From contig NZ_JAUMKD010000006.1 in the NCBI RefSeq assembly GCF_030519475.1, positions 248,001 through 312,000 of the forward strand: a DNA stretch of 64,000 bases, in the 5' to 3' direction. The position numbers and the translations under genes were made by a program. The notes beneath the pieces are model-generated. The model did no database searches and was not told where the DNA came from. It worked only from the letters and a program-made list of their open reading frames with translations. The DNA is from Micromonospora sp. C28SCA-DRY-2 (GTDB taxonomy: Bacteria; Actinomycetota; Actinomycetes; Mycobacteriales; Micromonosporaceae). The stretch's first letter is position 1. Each line of letters begins with the position of its first letter. Below are positions 55,978-64,000 of this stretch, piece after piece.

Positions 55978-56014
55978 GCCGGGGCGGCGGCCGGGCCACG
56001 GCCGCCGCCCCGGC
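55978..56014. terminator. Bidirectional hairpin between the MFS gene and cspA
   Basis: A perfect 16-bp stem (55978-55993 with 55999-56014) with a 5-nt loop, between convergent genes. No T-run. Confidence 0.7.
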
Positions 56015-56019
56015 TCCGG

Positions 56020-56223
56020 TCACATCGGCCGGACGTTGTCCGCCTGCGGACCCTTCTGCCCCTGGGTCACCTCGAACTCGACCTTCTGGCCCTCGCTCAG
56101 CTCCCGGTAACCGCTCGTCGCGATCGCCGAGTAGTGGACGAACACGTCCGGACCCCCGCCGTCCTGCTCGATGAAGCCGAAGCCCTTTTCCGAGTTGAAC
56201 CACTTGACCGTGCCGGTTGCCAT
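56020..56223 (-). CDS. cspA: Cold-shock protein
   Basis: 67-residue cold-shock domain protein, an RNA chaperone. The RNP motifs KGFGFI (RNP1) and VFVHYSAI (RNP2) are intact, and the protein has the usual compact size. AGGAG precedes the ATG. The mRNA leader runs into the divergent gene region; I cannot define its start. Confidence 0.95.
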   Translation of the reverse strand: MATGTVKWFNSEKGFGFIEQDGGGPDVFVHYSAIATSGYRELSEGQKVEFEVTQGQKGPQADNVRPM

Positions 56224-56397
56224 GCATCTCTCCTGTTCGAAGCGGCTGACCGCCGGCCGTCTCGGCCGATGATCGCCCTGTACCTTGTCGACAGTAACCG
56301 GCCAAACCCCGATCTGCCGGGCGAAGTGCCGCAGGTGGTGTCGACAGTTCCGCCGGCCGGCATCGTGAAAGCCGCCCGGCGGCCGGCCCGCTACGGC

Positions 56398-57093
56398 ATG
56401 CTTGCGCCGGTGACCGACGCCGCGCACGCCGCCCTGACCGACCTGGAGCGGGAGATCCTCGCCCCCGGCGGTGGGTTGGACCGGCTCCGGCTGGTGCGTA
56501 CGCCGTTCGTCCCCGAGGTGCGGCTGCACCTGGCCGAGGACGCGATCGTCTGGTGGGCCCGGATGGAGGCGCACGCCGGACGCCACCTTCCGCCGCCGTA
56601 CTGGGCGTCGGTCTGGGCCGGCGGGCAGGCCCTCGCCCGCTACCTGCTCGACCACCCGGAACTGGCCAGCGGACGCCGGGTGCTCGACCTGGCCGCCGGC
56701 TCCGGCCTGGTGGCCATCGCCGCGGCGCTCGCCGGCGCCCGTCGGGTGGTGGCCAACGACATCGACCCGTACGCGGTGGCGGCGGTCACCGTCAACGCCC
56801 GGGCCAACCGGGTCGCCGTCGCGGCCACCGGTGGCGACCTGCTCGACACCGACGGCGCCGGGGTGGACCTGCTGGTGGCCGGGGACGTGCTCTACGACGG
56901 GCCGCTGGCGGCGCGGATGCTGGCCTTCCTGCGCCGGGTCGCCGCCACCGGCGCCGACGTGCTGGTCGGCGACCCCGGCCGGGGGCATCTGCCGGCGGAC
57001 GGCCTGACGGTGGTCGCCGACTATCCGGTGCCCACCACCGAGCCCAGCGTCGACTCGCCGGTGCGCCGGGTGCAGGTGCTGCGCCCCCGCTGA
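56398..57093 (+). CDS. SAM-dependent methyltransferase (ETFB lysine methyltransferase-like)
   Basis: 231 residues. The SAM core is VLDLAAGSGLVAIAAALAGA (motif I) and VVANDIDPYAVAAVTVNARAN, with DLLVAGDVLYDGPLAARML as the later motif. The N-terminal helix and WASVWAGGQALARYLL match the ETFB/Nnt1-type protein methyltransferase group, which acts on lysines of electron-transfer flavoprotein and other targets. A GTG 11 codons upstream (56365) is also in frame. The target here is unknown. Confidence 0.85.
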   Translation: MLAPVTDAAHAALTDLEREILAPGGGLDRLRLVRTPFVPEVRLHLAEDAIVWWARMEAHAGRHLPPPYWASVWAGGQALARYLLDHPELASGRRVLDLAAGSGLVAIAAALAGARRVVANDIDPYAVAAVTVNARANRVAVAATGGDLLDTDGAGVDLLVAGDVLYDGPLAARMLAFLRRVAATGADVLVGDPGRGHLPADGLTVVADYPVPTTEPSVDSPVRRVQVLRPR

Positions 57094-57193
57094 GGCGGGG
57101 ACCGACTCAGGGACGACCCCGAGCGGGACTCAGGGGCGGGTGGGGGAGCAAACCCGATGTCCAAGATGGTCCGCGGGTCATAGCGTACGGGGC

Positions 57194-57802
57194 ATGGCGG
57201 ATTGGCTGGCCCAGGTCGGAGAGCTTCCCATCACCCTGCTGATGGGGGTGCTCGGAGTGGTCATGCTCTTCGACGCCGTGCCGCTGCTCGGGGTGCTGGT
57301 CCCGGGCGACGTGGCGATCCTCGCCGCGGTCGGGGTGGGGCGGCCGGCGACGGGGTTGGCCACGTTCACCGCCGTGGTGGTCGGTTGCCTCGCCGGCTGG
57401 TCGCTGAGCTTCCTGGCCGGCCGCCGGTGGGGTGACCGGCTGCGACGCAGCCGGGTCGGCGGCTGGATCGGCGAGTCGCGCTGGGCGGCGGCCGAGGGGA
57501 TCCTGCGCCGCGGGGGTGGCCGGATGGTGCTGATCGCCCCGTTCCTGCCGGTGTTCAACGCGCTGCTGCCGCTGGCCGCCGGCGGGCTGCGGATGTCGTA
57601 CCGGCGCTTCCTCGGCTGCGCCACCCTCGGCGCCGCCGCCTGGGCCGGCCTCTACCTGGTGCTCGGCACCGCGTCCCGGTCGCTGGCCGGGCTGCTGCCC
57701 GGCTCGGCCAGCCCGATGCTGGTGACCATGGGGGTCGGTCTGCTGCTGGCCACGCTGGTGCTGCTGGGCACGCGGCGGCGGCTGCGGTCGCTGACCGCCT
57801 GA
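57194..57802 (+). CDS. DedA-family (VTT) membrane protein
   Basis: 202 residues with five or six hydrophobic segments. Family positions are PLLGVLVPGDVAILAAVG (the re-entrant E/D-x-Pro-Gly motif, with Asp), GRRWGDRLRRSRVGGWI and FLPVFNALLPLAAGGLRMSYRRFLG. DedA proteins help recycle undecaprenyl phosphate or keep membrane lipid balance. The ATG lies 7 nt after a TAGCGT -10 box (57181-57186), so it is probably leaderless. It is shorter than the DedA fusion at 46.9 kb. Confidence 0.9.
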   Translation: MADWLAQVGELPITLLMGVLGVVMLFDAVPLLGVLVPGDVAILAAVGVGRPATGLATFTAVVVGCLAGWSLSFLAGRRWGDRLRRSRVGGWIGESRWAAAEGILRRGGGRMVLIAPFLPVFNALLPLAAGGLRMSYRRFLGCATLGAAAWAGLYLVLGTASRSLAGLLPGSASPMLVTMGVGLLLATLVLLGTRRRLRSLTA

Positions 57803-58110
57803 GCTGCGCTTGGCGGGTGGGGGCCCCGTGCCCGGCTCCGGGCGGTCAGGCCTGATCCCCGCGCCGGTCGCGGGCGAGCCCCTCCCCGGCGTGGCCGAGG
57901 TCGTCCGCGCGGCTTGGGTTCCGTCGCCGCCGGGTCGGGCGAGCCGGGCCGACGGGGTTGTGGGGCTGGTGTCGCTGGCGATTCGCCAGGTACTGGTGAC
58001 CCACACCGTGTCCGGGATATCGGGGTGTCCGCAGGCTCGGGATGCCGCCATATCCCGGACACGCAGCGCCGACCAGGGACCAATCCCGAGGCCGCGTCAT
58101 GACCGCGGGA
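57803..58110. other. Intergenic region with inverted repeats
   Basis: About 300 nt between convergent genes. Besides the inverted repeat at 58008-58062 it holds a perfect short hairpin CTGGCG-ATT-CGCCAG (57975-57989). No gene is supported. Confidence 0.55.
58008..58062. repeat. 13-bp perfect inverted repeat around a 29-nt centre
   Basis: GTGTCCGGGATAT (58008-58020) and ATATCCCGGACAC (58050-58062) are exact reverse complements. The centre repeats the GGTGTCCG motif of the arm. It may be a REP-like element or a terminator for the converging genes. Confidence 0.75.
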
Positions 58111-58764
58111 CTACCAGCCGCGGGCGCGCCACTGGGGGAGGGCGGGGCGTTCGGCGCCGAGGGTGCTGTCCTTGCCGTGGCCCGGGTAGAACCAGGTCTC
58201 GTCGGGCAGCCGGTCGAAGAGCTTGTGCTCGACGTCGTCGATCAGCGTGCCGAACCGCTGCGGGTCCTTGTTGGTGTTGCCCACCCCACCCGGGAAGAGG
58301 CTGTCACCGGTCCACAGGTGCGGGATGCCGGCCGGGTCGCGGTAGAGCAGCGCGATCGAGCCCGGGGTGTGCCCGCGCAGGTGGATGACCTCCAGCGGGC
58401 AGTCACCGACCCGCACCGTGTCACCGTCGGCGAGCGGTTCCGACTCGATCGGCAGCCCCGCCGCGTCGTCGGCGTGGGCCAGGGCGCGGGCGCCGGTCTT
58501 GGCGACCACCTCCTCCAGCGCCACCCAGTGGTCCATGTGCTGGTGAGTGGTGACCACGGTGGCCAGGCCGGCGTCGCCGACCAGCTCCAGCAGGCGCGGC
58601 GCCTCGTTCGCGGCGTCGATCAGCAACTGCTCGCCGGTCGCCCGGCAGCGCAGCAGGTAGGCGTTGTTGTCCATCGGGCCCACCGACACCTTGGTGATGG
58701 TGAGCCGGTCGAGCTCGCGTACGGCCGGCGCGCCGCCGGGTGAGACGTCTCCGCGGTAGGTCAT
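58111..58764 (-). CDS. MBL-fold metallohydrolase
   Basis: 217 residues of the metallo-beta-lactamase fold. The di-metal motif is TTHQHMDHW (HxHxDH), with further ligands in HLRGHTPGSIALLY and GDSLFPGG, and YPGHGKDS at the end. These proteins resemble glyoxalase II and other thioester hydrolases. The ATG at 58764 lies 7 nt after a TATAGA box; an ATG six codons upstream (58782) would overlap the next gene. It follows a mycothiol-type protein, so a thiol conjugate is a possible substrate. Confidence 0.88.
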   Translation of the reverse strand: MTYRGDVSPGGAPAVRELDRLTITKVSVGPMDNNAYLLRCRATGEQLLIDAANEAPRLLELVGDAGLATVVTTHQHMDHWVALEEVVAKTGARALAHADDAAGLPIESEPLADGDTVRVGDCPLEVIHLRGHTPGSIALLYRDPAGIPHLWTGDSLFPGGVGNTNKDPQRFGTLIDDVEHKLFDRLPDETWFYPGHGKDSTLGAERPALPQWRARGW

Positions 58765-58772
58765 GACGGTGT

Positions 58773-59489
58773 CTATATCCATTCCGGTGGCTCGGGGAGC
58801 GGACCGTCCGGGGTGACGGTCAGCACGGTGCCGCGGCTGCGTCCGATCAGCCAGGCGGCGAGTTCGGGGGCGGCGCCGGTGACCACCGGCGCGTGCGCCC
58901 GGTCGCCGATCACCAGTTCGTGCCGGCTGCCGTCGAACCGCAGCACCATCGGCGGCGCGTCGCCGCGCTCGGCCAGGTCGGTGGCCACCTCGTGCAGCAG
59001 CCGGTGACCGAACGCCTCGGGCCAGTCGGCCGGGCGGTGCCCGGCGGCCAGGTCGACGTGGTGCACCTCCAACTCCCGCAGCCGGCCCCACACCAGCAGG
59101 GCCGCCACCTTGGGGCCGCGCGGGGTGTCGACGGTCGCCGTCCACGCCTCGGTGGGCATCGCGGCCACCGCCTCGGCGAACCGGTCGGCCGAGCGGCGCA
59201 GGTCGTCCAGGTGGGCCTCGGGCGGGCGGCCGGCGCCGGCCTCGATGTCGGCGGCCCGGGCCGCCGCCGAGGCGTACATCGGCACCTGCTCGCCGGTCCG
59301 GGCCGCGGTGAGCAGGTTGACGAAGCCGTCGGCGTTGCGGGCCAGGTGCGTCAGCACGTGCCCGCGGGTCCAGCCCGGCAGCAGCGACGCGGCGGCGATG
59401 TCCGCGCTGTCGAAGGTGGCCGCGGTGCGCAGCAGGCGCGCCGTGGCGTCGTCCACCTCACCGGTCAGCAGGAGCGGATCCGTGGTCAC
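58773..59489 (-). CDS. Maleylpyruvate isomerase-family, mycothiol-dependent-type enzyme
   Basis: 238 residues. The N-terminal four-helix bundle (DinB-like) has LLPGWTRGHVLTHLARNADGFVNLL with the histidine that binds metal, and ELEVHHVDLAAGHRP carries the other two. The C-terminal SCP2-like half follows. In Actinobacteria this family uses mycothiol as cofactor. The reaction cannot be fixed here. The GTG at 59489 follows a TAGGGT box by 6 nt, so it is probably leaderless. It lies just upstream of the MBL hydrolase on the same strand. Confidence 0.85.
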   Translation of the reverse strand: MTTDPLLLTGEVDDATARLLRTAATFDSADIAAASLLPGWTRGHVLTHLARNADGFVNLLTAARTGEQVPMYASAAARAADIEAGAGRPPEAHLDDLRRSADRFAEAVAAMPTEAWTATVDTPRGPKVAALLVWGRLRELEVHHVDLAAGHRPADWPEAFGHRLLHEVATDLAERGDAPPMVLRFDGSRHELVIGDRAHAPVVTGAAPELAAWLIGRSRGTVLTVTPDGPLPEPPEWI

Positions 59490-59606
59490 GGTCCGACCCT
59501 ATCCGTCGGGCGCCCGCCCGTCGCCGGGGAAATCGCTTTCGGCGCGTCGCCGGGGCCCCTACCGTCGGCTCCAACGCGGCACCGGGACTCGGAGGAGGTG
59601 GTGATC

Positions 59607-59651
59607 ATGCCGGTCTCAGCGCCCGTACGTCACCCACTCCGACACCGATGA
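59607..59651 (+). CDS. 14-codon leader ORF before rsgA
   Basis: A 14-residue open frame (MPVSAPVRHPLRHR) is preceded by a strong ribosome-binding site, GGAGGAGG (59591-59598). Its stop lies 7 nt before the rsgA ATG. It is basic and Pro-rich. A leader peptide coupling ribosome behaviour to rsgA translation is one explanation; it could also be a chance frame after a misplaced ribosome-binding site. No other support. Confidence 0.4.
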   Translation: MPVSAPVRHPLRHR

Positions 59652-59658
59652 GGACTGC

Positions 59659-60738
59659 ATGACCATCGATTTGACCGCCCTCGGCTGGGACGCCGACCGG
59701 GCGGCACACCCGCACCGCCGTACCGACCATCGCCCGGGCCGGGTGGCCCGGGTCGACCGCGGCGTGTGCACCGTGCTCGGCGCGGACGGCCCCGTGCGCG
59801 CCACCCTGGGCGGGCCGGTGCTGGCCGCCGCCGCCCACGACCTGACCCGGCTGCCCTGTGCCGGGGACTGGGTGCTGCTCGGCACCTGGCCGGACGGGCG
59901 GATCACCGTCGAGACGGTGCTGCCCCGGCGTACCGCGCTGATCCGCCGGACCGCCGGCAAGGACGCCAGCGGCCAGGTGCTCGCCGCGAACCTGGACGCC
60001 GCCGCCGTGGTGGAACCGGTACACCCCGAGCCGGACGTCGGCCGGATCGAGCGGCTGCTCTCCCTCGCCCACGAGTCGGGCGCCCGGCCGCTGGTGGTGC
60101 TCACCAAGGCCGACCTGGCGGCCGACCCGGCGGCGGTCGCCCGGCAGCTCGCCGCGGTCGCGCCCGGGGTGCCCGTGCTGCCGGTCAGCGCCGAGCGCGG
60201 CACCGGGCTGGAACCGCTGCGCGCCGAGGTGGCGCCCGGCCGCACGCTGGCCCTGCTCGGCCCGTCCGGCGCCGGCAAGTCGAGCCTGGTCAACGCGTTG
60301 GCCGGGACGGTGGTGATGCCCACCCAGGCGATCCGCCGGGTCGACGGCAAGGGCCGGCACACCACCACCTGGCGGGCCCTGGTCCCGGTGCCCGGCGGCG
60401 GGGCCGTGCTGGACACCCCCGGGGTGCGCGCGGTCGGCCTGCTCGACGGCTCGGCCGGGCTCGACCGGGCGTTCGCCGACATCGCCGAACTCGCCACCGG
60501 CTGCCGCTACGGCGACTGCGGGCACGACGGGGAGCCCGGCTGCGCGGTGCGCGAGGCGCTGGAGAGCGGGGAGCTGCCGCCCCGGCGCTGGGAGAGCTGG
60601 CGGCGGCTGCAACGGGAGGTGGCGTACGAGACCCGGCGGCGGGAGACCCGGCTGGCCGCCGAGCGCCGGGGCGGCTGGCGCGGCGCCCGCCGACGGGCGA
60701 ACCGGCCGGCCCGCCCACCCTCGCCCGGCGGCCTCTGA
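59659..60738 (+). CDS. rsgA: Ribosome small-subunit-dependent GTPase RsgA
   Basis: 359-residue circularly permuted GTPase that matures the 30S subunit. The N-terminal OB fold is followed by G4 (LTKADLA), then G5, G1 (GPSGAGKSSLVNAL) and G3 (DTPGVRAVGL), the permuted order. The C-terminal zinc knuckle is CRYGDCGHDGEPGC. The ATG at 59659 has a GAGGA just upstream and lies 7 nt behind a small leader frame. The arginine-rich tail is typical for high-GC members. Confidence 0.93.
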   Translation: MTIDLTALGWDADRAAHPHRRTDHRPGRVARVDRGVCTVLGADGPVRATLGGPVLAAAAHDLTRLPCAGDWVLLGTWPDGRITVETVLPRRTALIRRTAGKDASGQVLAANLDAAAVVEPVHPEPDVGRIERLLSLAHESGARPLVVLTKADLAADPAAVARQLAAVAPGVPVLPVSAERGTGLEPLRAEVAPGRTLALLGPSGAGKSSLVNALAGTVVMPTQAIRRVDGKGRHTTTWRALVPVPGGGAVLDTPGVRAVGLLDGSAGLDRAFADIAELATGCRYGDCGHDGEPGCAVREALESGELPPRRWESWRRLQREVAYETRRRETRLAAERRGGWRGARRRANRPARPPSPGGL

Positions 60739-60742
60739 GCCG

Positions 60743-60800
60743 CCCGACGCATCCCGGCGCCCCGGCGCGTTGCCGGCAGCCGGCGCCTGCCGGCGTCGGG
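60743..60800 (+). terminator. Structured 3' region after rsgA
   Basis: An 8-bp stem GCCGGCAG/CTGCCGGC (60772-60779 with 60787-60794), and outer CCCGACGC with GCGTCGGG (60743-60750 with 60793-60800), fold just behind the rsgA stop. The two stems overlap by two bases and are partly alternative. A terminator is likely. Confidence 0.5.
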
Positions 60801-60936
60801 TGGGCCGGGTCCGGGGTGTGTCGGGCGGGGCGGAGTGAGTCACTCCCGAGTCGGCGCGAGGTGCCCCCGGAGCCTCCCGGCGCCGCCGGACCGTGGGCGC
60901 GGCCGACCGGTCTGAGCTGGGGGAATGTGCCGGCGG

Positions 60937-60982
60937 AGAAAAGTGTCGTACCTCGGGGCTAGAGTTGCCGAGGCGCTTTTCT
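60937..60982. promoter_or_regulatory. uvrA promoter within a two-part hairpin
   Basis: The RecA-NDp-type boxes GTGTCGTAC (60943-60951), 8 bp, then TAGAGT (60960-60965) lie inside an inverted repeat. Its outer arms are AGAAAAG/CTTTTCT (60937-60943 with 60976-60982) and its inner arms CCTCGG/CCGAGG (60951-60956 with 60968-60973). Only five of nine upstream positions match the consensus, but the spacing and the match to the uvrB promoter are exact. The implied leader before uvrA is about 85 nt. Confidence 0.55.
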
Positions 60983-61057
60983 GCGCCCGCACAACCGCTC
61001 AGAACCATCACGGAGCGGACAGATCCTCCTCCTCTTCCTCACCGGGAGTACACGGCA

Positions 61058-63997
<2,940 letters not shown>

Positions 63998-64000
63998 CCC

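Noticed and set aside
60937..60982. Rho-independent terminator for rsgA
   Set aside because: The TTTT lies inside the stem and the hairpin covers the -10 region of uvrA, about 200 nt from rsgA; promoter-linked structure fits better.

Overview
The window is very GC-rich, has actinobacterial codon usage and is densely packed with genes. It carries an actinobacterial-type RsgA, a CoaE fused to a GrpB-like domain, a mycothiol-dependent-type protein, an XRE/DUF5753 regulator and a secreted polysaccharide lyase with a cellulose-binding module. The gene order pyk - pdtaR - liv operon - polA - rpsA - coaE - uvrB - typA - uvrA fits a chromosomal core segment of Micromonosporaceae (Micromonospora or Salinispora-like). 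That placement is inference from gene content, not a database match. I see no insertion sequence, integrase, CRISPR array or rRNA operon.

Layout. 1-9.9 kb: pyruvate kinase and a TesB thioesterase (overlapping), an Rrf2 regulator, an aromatic amino acid decarboxylase, a secreted rhamnogalacturonan lyase, an LLM flavin oxidoreductase, and an Lrp regulator divergent from a PLP-dependent sulfur lyase with a clear operator between them. 9.9-11.5 kb: a two-motif LAGLIDADG protein directly behind an odd tRNA-Leu(CAA), then the ANTAR response regulator PdtaR. 11.5-18.1 kb: a lipoprotein and the five-gene branched-chain amino acid ABC operon livKHMGF, with an internal hairpin and a strong terminator. 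18.1-30.8 kb: DNA polymerase I, two small DUF proteins, a methyltransferase, ribosomal protein S1, CoaE, an internally duplicated membrane-anchored protein and UvrB. 30.8-46.8 kb: regulators, small enzymes, the pnuC-nadR NAD-salvage pair, a TerC exporter behind a manganese riboswitch, an NlpC/P60 plus dipeptide epimerase pair for murein peptide recycling, a class A beta-lactamase-like protein whose tail is made of 30-bp tandem repeats, and TypA. 46.8-64 kb: DedA proteins, an MMPL exporter divergent from MarR and a CocE hydrolase, an ArsR-MFS efflux operon, cold-shock protein, MBL hydrolase, RsgA and UvrA.

How the genes work together. polA, uvrB and uvrA are all excision-repair genes. All three have a promoter with the spacing of the PafBC/RecA-NDp DNA-damage promoter (TGTC core, fixed 8-bp gap, TANNNT -10), so one damage response probably drives them. 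Many genes have a TANNNT -10 box exactly 6-7 nt before the start codon and no Shine-Dalgarno, so leaderless transcription is common here. Several regulators sit beside their likely targets with visible palindromes: Lrp at 8.6 kb, MarR at 50.6 kb and ArsR at 54.0 kb.

Most unusual points: the tRNA-Leu(CAA) with a Leu-type D arm but only a 5-nt variable loop, paired with a LAGLIDADG protein; the stop codon inside a tandem repeat at 42.0 kb; the apparently catalytically dead PAP2 domain fused to DedA; and several perfect long inverted repeats between genes. No wholly new multi-gene system is evident. The tRNA/LAGLIDADG pair is the best candidate for something undescribed.
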